DNA of 11,795 nucleotides from an uncultured Alphaproteobacteria bacterium (GTDB taxonomy: Bacteria; Pseudomonadota; Alphaproteobacteria; Rs-D84): the NCBI GenBank assembly GCA_946625925.1, contig CAMOTP010000029.1, forward strand, positions 1-11,795, given 5' to 3'. Shown here piece after piece: positions 1-4,768 of the stretch. The position numbers and the translations under genes are program-made. Under the pieces are notes generated by a model, which saw only the letters and a program-made list of their open reading frames with translations, was not told the origin of the DNA and did not search any database. Every line of letters begins with the position of its first letter. Within the stretch, counting starts at the first letter, position 1.

Positions 1-20
1 CACACAGATTAGGAATATAA

Positions 21-48
21 AAAAAACTCGCCAGATGGCGAGTTTTTT
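21..48 (-). terminator. Intrinsic terminator of the secreted-protein pair
   Basis: A perfect stem (ACTCGCC / GGCGAGT with loop AGAT, extended by A/T pairs) is followed on the minus strand by a T run. It lies 27 bases beyond the stop codon of the 165 aa secreted protein and closes that transcript. The A/T symmetry means it could also work on the plus strand. Confidence 0.85.
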
Positions 49-75
49 GTTGATTTATTTAAATGGGCGTTTATG

Positions 76-573
76 TCAAGCCTGGGAGCCAGTTTCCCGT
101 TGTTTTGCTTTGTTGTAGTCAGGAAAACATACACCATCGCCTAATGTAAATATACTGGGGTCGGCACATTCTGTCGCAATACATTTGTTGCCATCATGAT
201 AACCCTTGGTGGCATGTATTTGATTTAGTTCTTCGCTAGTACATGGCTTATGTTGTTTATCAGTCAAATTGTTTACCAATTTGTTATGTTCGTTAGCGAT
301 GTCGGTTAAGAACGTTTTACAAATATTTTCATCGGCATCTTCTGGTACACTAATTTTACAGGCAATCATTACATCTTTGAATGTTGGTGCCCAATGTGTT
401 TCTATGTATTCTAAAAATCTTACGCTATCCATCTGTTGGGTGATTGTCGTATTTTTTATAACATTCAAAATTGCCGTGGGGTCAACATATTGTGACCATA
501 TATCGTTATCAGCTTTTGCATTTGTAGTAAAGCATAGAGAGCATAATACAAAAGGTATAAATAATTTCTTCAT
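76..573 (-). CDS. Small secreted Cys-rich protein of unknown function (165 aa)
   Basis: I do not recognise a named family. The start at 573 is chosen because MKKLFIPFVL begins a clear Sec signal peptide (n-region KK, hydrophobic core, likely cleavage after Ala21 in AKA); the longer frame from 594 only adds residues that overlap the upstream gene. The mature part has six cysteines (72, 85, 111, 131, 136, 149), suggesting up to three disulfides and a periplasmic or surface location. Residues 111-149 form a compact Cys/Gly module (ATKGY, DGNKC, then CADP and GDGVC). The ATG shares one base with the TAA of the upstream 319 aa gene (TAATG), so the two are probably translationally coupled and may act together. 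The gene ends in TGA, the only such stop in the window, and is followed by a strong terminator. The function is unknown. Confidence 0.8.
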   Translation of the reverse strand: MKKLFIPFVLCSLCFTTNAKADNDIWSQYVDPTAILNVIKNTTITQQMDSVRFLEYIETHWAPTFKDVMIACKISVPEDADENICKTFLTDIANEHNKLVNNLTDKQHKPCTSEELNQIHATKGYHDGNKCIATECADPSIFTLGDGVCFPDYNKAKQRETGSQA

Positions 574-1532
574 TATTTCAGCGCCTCCTCGCATTTGTCA
601 GCTACAGCGACAATTTTTTTTATTGCGCTGATTTGTGTGGCATTAAATATTGTTGCAACACCGCTGGCTACTGTTGTGCCACCGGCCAATATGTTTGATG
701 CTGTATTCAGATTTTTTTCTTTGTCTTTACCTTCGGGGGTATTGTTTGTTCTAACAGAATTTGAATTTGCAGATGCAGATGTTATTGTGCCCGCAACGGC
801 CATTGCTGCACCCGCACCGCTGGATATAGCAGCAACTGTGCCACGTTTGTTTATGACTGATAAATCAACATTTTTCCAATCAAAACACATACGTTCAATA
901 ACTTCGGATTGGGCAAGTTCGGATGGGGCTGCTGTGTTTTCTGTTCGTGCACGTAAACGTGTGTTGTGTAAATCATTGATTGCAGCAATACAATCATTTA
1001 TACGTTGTTGTAAATCATCGTTAATATGGTTCTTTGTAGCAATGATTGTGCCAGCAGTATCTGTTATTGCAGATGTTGCCAAAGTTCCTGTGCGAATATC
1101 ACCCAATTTTTTGGATGTACTTTGATATGTTGTATATGCTTGGTCTACATCAATGGAGAAATCAAGAGTCTCGGTTGCCCCCAGTTCAGACGCATCTACT
1201 TTTACATAAATATGTTTTGTTTCTTGTTTATTTATCATGTCTTGTAATTCTTGTTCTATGGGATCAATTAATGTATCCATTTTATTTTTTATAGCACCAG
1301 ATGCCAGTGCGACACCGCCTGTAACTGTTCCAACACCAGTGACAGCGGTATTAATGCCTGCCAGACGTTTCATATCAGACATTGAATCAGATATTCCAGA
1401 GCATTTATCACGTGTTATTTGTATTTTGGTAGCCAAACTGCTGGTTGTTGATTGTTCTTCATCTGCGACTGCGTTAAAGCATAGAGGCAAACAAGTTATA
1501 AATAACATAAATAGTTTTGTTGGGTTTATCAT
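573..1532 (-). CDS. Secreted protein with duplicated Gly/Ala-rich helical hairpins (319 aa)
   Basis: No named family is recognised. A signal peptide spans about residues 1-23 (hydrophobic FMLFITCLPLCF, likely cleavage after AVA). The mature protein shows four Gly/Ala/Thr/Val-rich stretches at about 56-81, 144-166, 229-254 and 274-302, with small-residue spacing like glycine-zipper helices. They arrange as two similar units. Unit A runs Cys44 - helix - middle - helix - Cys181; unit B runs Cys216 - helix - linker - helix - Cys314. In both units the first Cys is 15 residues before the Gly that opens the first helix, and the last helix is followed by Cys about 20-23 residues later. This suggests an internal duplication closed by two disulfides. 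Membrane insertion or oligomerisation is possible but inferred. The Shine-Dalgarno is AGGGAG, about 8 bases before ATG. The next gene overlaps its stop by one base. Confidence 0.8.
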   Translation of the reverse strand: MINPTKLFMLFITCLPLCFNAVADEEQSTTSSLATKIQITRDKCSGISDSMSDMKRLAGINTAVTGVGTVTGGVALASGAIKNKMDTLIDPIEQELQDMINKQETKHIYVKVDASELGATETLDFSIDVDQAYTTYQSTSKKLGDIRTGTLATSAITDTAGTIIATKNHINDDLQQRINDCIAAINDLHNTRLRARTENTAAPSELAQSEVIERMCFDWKNVDLSVINKRGTVAAISSGAGAAMAVAGTITSASANSNSVRTNNTPEGKDKEKNLNTASNILAGGTTVASGVATIFNATQISAIKKIVAVADKCEEALK

Positions 1533-1566
1533 GATATTTTCTCCCTGGGTATAATATATGTTAAGA

Positions 1567-1575
1567 ATTGTATCA
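1567..1575 (-). promoter_or_regulatory. Possible extended -10 promoter for the secreted pair
   Basis: On the minus strand TGATACAAT matches the extended -10 form TGnTATAAT with one mismatch in the hexamer. It lies about 35 bases before the 319 aa start codon. There is no convincing -35 box. A second -10-like TATTAT at 1551-1556 would place the transcript start on the Shine-Dalgarno, so I prefer this one. Confidence 0.35.
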
Positions 1576-1598
1576 TATTTTTGCTGATTTTTTTAATA

Positions 1599-1626
1599 AA
1601 AAAACACCCCACAAGGGGTGTTTTTT
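1599..1626 (-). terminator. Intrinsic terminator after the 139 aa gene
   Basis: The stem ACACCCC / GGGGTGT with loop ACAA is flanked by A and T runs. It sits 5 bases past the TAA of the 139 aa gene and insulates it from the secreted pair downstream. Its stem closely resembles the terminator at 2447-2475. Confidence 0.85.
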
Positions 1627-1631
1627 GTTGA

Positions 1632-2051
1632 TTATTTCAATTTGCTTAATGCTTTGGCAAGGCTGTTTATATAAATCCTTTTTTGTTCTTGTGCTTGTCT
1701 GGTGGCTTCTTCTTTTTTTTGTTTATTTTTTATATATTCTTGTTTTGTGGCGAAAATTTGGGCTGATGTTTTCGCGAATTTCAAGAAATCTTTGAATAAT
1801 TTTGATTTTGCTTGCGCATCTGGATCTACTGCATCGTATGCACATTTGATAGAGATGATTTTTTCTGTGGTGTCTTTTCTGGAAATATCTAATGTGCCAT
1901 TGCTATCACACACAATTATAAATTTATTATCAATTGTGAAAGTATCGGTTGTGCCGGTAAATTTGTGCTCTATTAAAAAGGCTTTGTTAAATTTTTTCAT
2001 TAATTGTTTAAATATTTTTTTCTCTTTGCGTAATTGTTTGCTTTCAAACAT
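1632..2051 (-). CDS. Hypothetical basic cytoplasmic protein (139 aa)
   Basis: The family is not recognised. The start at 2051 is supported by a strong Shine-Dalgarno AAGGAG at 2058-2063 with 6-base spacing; the open frame extends upstream to 2150 but that part crosses a promoter and a repeat. The protein has no signal peptide or membrane segment. Residues 1-25 are strongly basic (MFESKQLRKEKKIFKQLMKK). The middle (about 28-75) alternates beta-like stretches such as TFTIDNKFIIVCD. The C-terminal half (about 85-139) is predicted helical and Lys/Gln/Glu-rich, coiled-coil-like, ending NSLAKALSKLK. It is transcribed from its own promoter and closed by a terminator, so it appears monocistronic. It lies upstream of the secreted pair, but the intervening terminator argues against one obligate operon. 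Confidence 0.7.
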   Translation of the reverse strand: MFESKQLRKEKKIFKQLMKKFNKAFLIEHKFTGTTDTFTIDNKFIIVCDSNGTLDISRKDTTEKIISIKCAYDAVDPDAQAKSKLFKDFLKFAKTSAQIFATKQEYIKNKQKKEEATRQAQEQKRIYINSLAKALSKLK

Positions 2052-2080
2052 CTTGGGCTCCTTGTTTGTATTTTGCTTGA

Positions 2081-2108
2081 ATGATAGTAAAATATTCGTA
2101 TTTGTCAA
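2081..2108 (-). promoter_or_regulatory. Sigma-70-type promoter of the 139 aa gene
   Basis: On the minus strand the -35 box TTGACA (2103-2108) is a perfect match, followed by a 16-base spacer and TATCAT (2081-2086) as -10 box. The Shine-Dalgarno and ATG follow about 18 and 30 bases later. Confidence 0.7.
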
Positions 2109-2121
2109 AAAAATTACTACT

Positions 2122-2158
2122 TCGGTTTGATGTCCGTCATTTCCAAGCAAAAATAAAA
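2122..2158 (-). repeat. Dispersed repeat, copy 1
   Basis: This shares with 2414-2450 the 13-mer TCCGTCATTTCCA, an outer TCGGTT at one end and an A/T tract (AAATAAAAA-like) at the other. In both copies the A/T end abuts the hairpin of a terminator. Only two copies are visible here. Confidence 0.6.
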
Positions 2159-2174
2159 ACCCACAAAAGTGGGT
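2159..2174 (-). terminator. Hairpin with T tract, no obvious gene upstream
   Basis: The stem ACCCAC / GTGGGT with loop AAAA is followed on the minus strand by TTTTATTTTTG. No protein gene ends into it on the minus strand, so it is an extra terminator downstream of the rpmB-tRNA-Leu unit, or the end of an unrecognised small RNA. Confidence 0.5.
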
Positions 2175-2180
2175 GGATGA

Positions 2181-2244
2181 TGTCCGCCTTCGCCGATAAG
2201 TATGAAATATAATGCAAGATTACGAACAATGCTACGGCGAGACA
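2181..2244. repeat. Imperfect palindromic element
   Basis: TGTCCGCC (2181-2188) pairs with GGCGAGACA (2236-2244) apart from one extra base, enclosing about 47 bases. It resembles the small palindromic repeats found between genes in several reduced bacterial genomes; no second copy is visible in this window. Confidence 0.4.
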
Positions 2245-2259
2245 CTCAATTTTGTTAAG

Positions 2260-2287
2260 AAAAAATCACCCGTTTGGGTGATTTTTT
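2260..2287. terminator. Bidirectional terminator hairpin
   Basis: The perfect stem AAAATCACCC / GGGTGATTTT with a 4-base loop and T runs on both sides. On the minus strand it stands 15 bases after the CCA end of the duplicated tRNA-Leu tail, where a tRNA terminator would normally be, so it may be the original terminator of tRNA-Leu. Confidence 0.8.
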
Positions 2288-2302
2288 GCTAACCAAAATT
2301 GG

Positions 2303-2321
2303 TGGTGGCTCTGATCGGAAT
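2303..2321 (-). repeat. Duplicate of tRNA-Leu 3' end (attachment-site-like)
   Basis: The 19 bases TGGTGGCTCTGATCGGAAT are identical to 2478-2496, the 3' end of tRNA-Leu including T-stem half, acceptor strand, discriminator and CCA. The match stops abruptly on both sides. Direct copies of this exact part of a tRNA gene are typical of integrase attachment sites. Confidence 0.75.
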
Positions 2322-2413
2322 GTATAATTCCCTGCCAAAATCAATCCAATCACTTTGTTCTTGGTGATTTTGGCGGGCCCCTTTCACTACGCTGACGCTC
2401 CGTTCCGAACCTA

Positions 2414-2450
2414 TCGGTTCGCTTCCGTCATTTCCATACATAAATAAAAA
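2414..2450 (-). repeat. Dispersed repeat, copy 2
   Basis: This is the partner of 2122-2158, with TCGGTT, four bases, then TCCGTCATTTCCA and an A/T tract running into the terminator stem at 2451. This copy lies inside the tRNA-bounded 175 bp tract. Confidence 0.6.
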
Positions 2451-2475
2451 ACACCCACAAGGGGTGTTATTTATT
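2447..2475 (-). terminator. Terminator of the rpmB-tRNA-Leu transcript
   Basis: The stem ACACCC / GGGTGT with 5-base loop, helped by A/T pairing outside, is followed on the minus strand by TTTTTTATTT. It begins about 10 bases after the tRNA CCA. Confidence 0.8.
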
Positions 2476-2477
2476 TC

Positions 2478-2562
2478 TGGTGGCTCTGATCGGAATCGAA
2501 CCGATACTCCTTTCAGAACTTGATTTTGAGTCAAGCGCGTCTACCAGTTCCGCCACAGAGCC
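2478..2562 (-). tRNA. tRNA-Leu (anticodon CAA)
   Basis: The 85-base minus-strand gene has acceptor GGCTCTG pairing with CAGAGCC, discriminator A and an encoded CCA. The anticodon stem is CTTGA/TCAAG around loop CTCAAAA (anticodon CAA, reads UUG). The variable arm is long, as in class II tRNAs, and the T-arm is ATCGG-TTCGATT-CCGAT. It lies 18 bases after the rpmB stop and is probably co-transcribed with it. Its last 19 bases are repeated at 2303-2321. Confidence 0.97.
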
Positions 2563-2580
2563 ATTACCGCAACTGCGTGA

Positions 2581-2949
2581 TTATTTTGCAGTTTTCGCGG
2601 AAACTTTTTTTACCAAACGTGCAGAGCGGTTTGCCTTGCGAACAGGTTTTTTCGCAGGTTTTTCAGCCTTGCCGTTCTTTTTTTCGATGGCACGTTTAAT
2701 TGCAGCCATTTCGTCAGTTAAACGTGAAATTGGTTTTGCCATTACATATGCGTCCAAACCACCGTGTTTTGTTAATGTACGCAAACCAGCAGTAGAAATA
2801 CGCAATGAAAAATCGCGAGCCAATATATCGCTATGAAATTTTAACTTTTGTAAATTTGGCAAAAATGTACGTTTTGTCTTGCGTTCCGAGTGAGAAACGT
2901 TATGACCAACTGTTGTCTTTTTACCTGTAACATCACATACACGTGGCAT
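2581..2949 (-). CDS. rpmB: 50S ribosomal protein bL28
   Basis: This structural protein of the large ribosomal subunit is recognised by its N-terminal signature: MPRVCDVTGKK, VGHNVSHSERKTKR, FLPNLQKLKFHS, then LRISTAGLRTLTKHGGLDAYV. The start is ATG at 2949 with AAAGGA at 2957-2962. At 122 aa it is longer than the usual 77-100; residues about 92-122 form a Lys/Ala-rich basic tail (KAEKPAKKPVRKANRSARLV) that may bind rRNA. The zinc-binding cysteine pairs of some bL28 proteins are absent; only Cys5 is present. tRNA-Leu follows at 18 bases and shares the terminator. A promoter lies in the gap behind the DUF4301 gene. Confidence 0.97.
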   Translation of the reverse strand: MPRVCDVTGKKTTVGHNVSHSERKTKRTFLPNLQKLKFHSDILARDFSLRISTAGLRTLTKHGGLDAYVMAKPISRLTDEMAAIKRAIEKKNGKAEKPAKKPVRKANRSARLVKKVSAKTAK

Positions 2950-2975
2950 ATCTATATCCTTTAATTGCAGGGCAT

Positions 2976-3004
2976 AATTTATAACAAAAATCCAGATAAG
3001 TCAA
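2976..3004 (-). promoter_or_regulatory. Promoter of rpmB-tRNA-Leu
   Basis: On the minus strand the -35 box is TTGACT (2999-3004). The -10 box is TAAATT (2976-2981, 17-base spacing) or TATAAA (2978-2983, 15-base spacing). It lies only a few bases past the stop of the DUF4301 gene. Confidence 0.6.
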
Positions 3005-3009
3005 GTATT

Positions 3010-4458
3010 TTATTCAATATGTGATGGGTTTAATAAATCAGAAACCTTTTTGACCGGGGTAAAGGTTGTATTTGGTACCTGGACAAATATTGTATGCCAA
3101 TATGCCATTGCACCGTTCCATAGCCCCGGGCGTTCCATGGCACGTAATGGTTTGCCGGCATATGATTTTTCAGAAATAAAGCCCGTTTTTGCATCTATGA
3201 ATTGGGTTAAATCGAATTTTTTGCCTTGCCAATCGCGGATTCCACATACCAAATCAACAGGGTTAAAATGCGTGGATTTTTCCATGATGTCCCTGTTTTC
3301 TGGGGCAATTTGACTGGATTCTGTGATTTGCAAACTGATTCCGTTTTGTGCGTCATTAACCCAAAAAGGTCCGCCACCGGGGGCACCTGTGTTTTTTACA
3401 ACACCACAAACGCGAATAGGGCGATTTAATATTTGTATGTATTCATCATTAGATATTTTATGTTCTGGCAAATTATGACACAGGGTTTGTGTAATAAATT
3501 TACGCAGTTCTGATTCGTTAAATTTATTGTTATTTATGTCTTGGATAAATTGAAAGATTTGTTTTTGAACGTCTATTAAAATGCCCGCCAATAGTTTTTT
3601 ATATATAATAGTATCGTTGCGGTTATTGTCATTTGTTATATTATCGATGTTTTTAATGAATACAATATCCGAATCGATTTCGTTCAAATTTTCAATTAAT
3701 GCACCATGACCCGCAGGGCGAAAAACTAACATGCCGTTATTATCACGAAAAGGTGTATTGTCAAAATTTGCAGCGATGGTGTCTGTACTGGATTTTTGGG
3801 TTGATGTTGTTATGTTAAATTTCACACCCATTTTTTGTTCCAGCCCAGGAATAATAGTGTTCATCAATTCATTAAATTTATTTTGATGTTCTGGGGACAG
3901 GGTAAAATGAATATTAACCACACCGTTTGCTTCTGCGTATTTGGCACCTTCGATTAAATGTTCATGTGCCGCGGTGCGTGTTTCATTATTGTATTTGTGA
4001 AATTGAATCAGTGCTTTGGGCAATATCCCCAGATTTAATTTGTCATTATCTAGCATCCCAGAAATAATGTCGTGTGGTGTTGGGTTATCGCCCAGGAATT
4101 TTTTCAAATCATCATAAAAAGCGAATCGGGTTATATTATTTACAACCATGTCTGTTGTGCTGTTTGTTGTGCCGGTGTCCAGAAAATCAAACAAATCACG
4201 AAACATACGTGTTGCCGCCCCAGATGCAGGAACAAATTTGATGATTTTATAATTTTGTTTTTCATTATCGTATAATTGTGTGAATTTATTCATATATTCC
4301 GAATCGAATTGCATAATTCCGTCATTCACAGTTGCAGGTCTGATGATATCTGCAAAAGGGAAACCATTTGCAAAATCGTTTAATTGTTTTTCGATTTCGG
4401 CAACAGACAATTCGTGTTTTGTTATCTGGGAAATATCATCATCAGAAAAACGAATCAT
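3010..4458 (-). CDS. DUF4301 family protein (482 aa)
   Basis: I recognise the DUF4301 pattern, a family best known from Bacteroidetes with no established reaction. The start at 4458 follows AAAGGA (4466-4471) at 7-base spacing and opens MIRFSDDDISQI; the longer frame from 4593 runs back through the upstream gene and its terminator. Motifs in order: GFPFADIIRPATVNDGI (32-48), KFVPASGAATRMFRDLF (74-90), FRPAGHGALIENLNEIDSD (246-264) with VFIKNIDN (266-273), RPIRVCGVVKNTGAPGGGPF (346-365), STHFNPVDLVCGIRDWQGK (395-413) and the tail VPNTTFTPVKKVSDLLNPSH. The Gly/Ala-rich PASGAATRM and the PAGHGAL and IDN stretches resemble sugar-nucleotidyltransferase (UDP-sugar pyrophosphorylase-like) motifs. 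That is my inference. Length fits the family (about 480-520). No signal peptide is present, so it is cytoplasmic. Confidence 0.9.
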   Translation of the reverse strand: MIRFSDDDISQITKHELSVAEIEKQLNDFANGFPFADIIRPATVNDGIMQFDSEYMNKFTQLYDNEKQNYKIIKFVPASGAATRMFRDLFDFLDTGTTNSTTDMVVNNITRFAFYDDLKKFLGDNPTPHDIISGMLDNDKLNLGILPKALIQFHKYNNETRTAAHEHLIEGAKYAEANGVVNIHFTLSPEHQNKFNELMNTIIPGLEQKMGVKFNITTSTQKSSTDTIAANFDNTPFRDNNGMLVFRPAGHGALIENLNEIDSDIVFIKNIDNITNDNNRNDTIIYKKLLAGILIDVQKQIFQFIQDINNNKFNESELRKFITQTLCHNLPEHKISNDEYIQILNRPIRVCGVVKNTGAPGGGPFWVNDAQNGISLQITESSQIAPENRDIMEKSTHFNPVDLVCGIRDWQGKKFDLTQFIDAKTGFISEKSYAGKPLRAMERPGLWNGAMAYWHTIFVQVPNTTFTPVKKVSDLLNPSHIE

Positions 4459-4478
4459 TTTTTCATCCTTTGGTTTAT

Positions 4479-4509
4479 TAAAATAAAAAGCCCACAGCAC
4501 AGCCATGGG
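4479..4509 (-). terminator. Terminator after the 67 aa membrane protein gene
   Basis: On the minus strand the 19 bases at 4491-4509 fold as CCCATGGC / GCTGTGGG with loop TGT (two G-U pairs), followed by CTTTTTATTTT. It overlaps the space where a DUF4301 promoter would sit and ends 8 bases before that gene's Shine-Dalgarno. Confidence 0.65.
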
Positions 4510-4511
4510 AT

Positions 4512-4715
4512 TTATTTTTTTACAGCAATATATAATGCGACCAACCAACCGATTCCGGTCCAACCTAACAGCCAACTGTACACGCGCACCCAAACAGTAA
4601 TTGTTTTATTTTTTTTTGTTTGTCGTGCAAGCCATGCCGGTGCCAAAATAATTGTTATTATAACGATTATTGTCAGTGCGTATTTGAAATAAAAAAATAA
4701 ATTTTCGGCATTCAT
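4512..4715 (-). CDS. Superinfection-immunity-like small membrane protein (67 aa)
   Basis: A two-helix inner-membrane protein, with TM1 at about residues 11-29 and TM2 at about 45-64, separated by a basic loop (RQTKKNKT). The second helix contains LLGWTGIGWLVALYIA, the hallmark of the superinfection immunity protein family (Imm_superinfect, PF14373); the first half (IILAPAWLARQTKKN) also fits the family layout. Members were named after a phage T4 protein that blocks entry of later phage DNA, but most chromosomal homologues have no demonstrated role, so immunity here is only a family-name inference. There is no clear Shine-Dalgarno: the ATG is 12 bases after the hairpin at 4728-4749. It lies between eno and the DUF4301 gene on the same strand. 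Confidence 0.75.
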   Translation of the reverse strand: MNAENLFFYFKYALTIIVIITIILAPAWLARQTKKNKTITVWVRVYSWLLGWTGIGWLVALYIAVKK

Positions 4716-4727
4716 TGTTAAAAATTT

Positions 4728-4749
4728 GGGGGCGTTTTTTTTCGCCCCC
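4728..4749 (-). terminator. Hairpin after enolase
   Basis: GGGGGCG / CGCCCCC, seven G/C pairs around an 8-base homopolymer loop, followed on the minus strand by AAATTTTT. It lies 19 bases past the eno stop and 12 bases before the next start codon. The T tract is short and delayed, so it may be a leaky terminator or an mRNA-stabilising structure. Confidence 0.65.
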
Positions 4750-4768
4750 TCCGTATATTTTATGGTTA

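Larger units (their letters stand above)
2303..2477. mobile_element. 175 bp tract bounded by tRNA-Leu 3'-end direct repeats
   Basis: The tract carries no gene of its own; the open frame across it is composed of the repeats, the hairpins and the tRNA tail. It holds the inverted repeat GCCAAAATCA / TGATTTTGGC (2334-2343 and 2365-2374), a GC-rich segment around GGCGGGCCCC, the hairpin CGAACC-tatc-GGTTCG (2406-2421), repeat copy 2, and the terminator now serving tRNA-Leu. The arrangement (intact tRNA, cargo, 19-base tail copy, older terminator) is what integration into a tRNA 3' end leaves. There is no integrase, so it is either a remnant or a very small element moved in trans. Local duplication is an alternative. 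Confidence 0.5.

Noticed and set aside
595..1125. A 176-codon plus-strand frame opposite the 319 aa secreted gene
   Set aside because: Antisense shadow of a gene with signal peptide, Shine-Dalgarno and coupled neighbour; no ribosome site of its own.
1702..2130. A 142-codon plus-strand hydrophobic frame opposite the 139 aa gene
   Set aside because: It is the Phe/Leu-rich antisense of a Lys-rich protein; the minus gene has a strong promoter, Shine-Dalgarno and terminator.
2289..2534. An 81-codon minus-strand open frame covering the tRNA-Leu tail and the 175-bp tract
   Set aside because: Its N-terminus is antisense-free tRNA sequence and the rest is hairpins and repeats; there is no ribosome site and it reads through the tRNA terminator.
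4459..4593. N-terminal extension of the DUF4301 protein to 4593
   Set aside because: It overlaps the 67 aa gene and its terminator, and the family alignment begins at the 4458 start.
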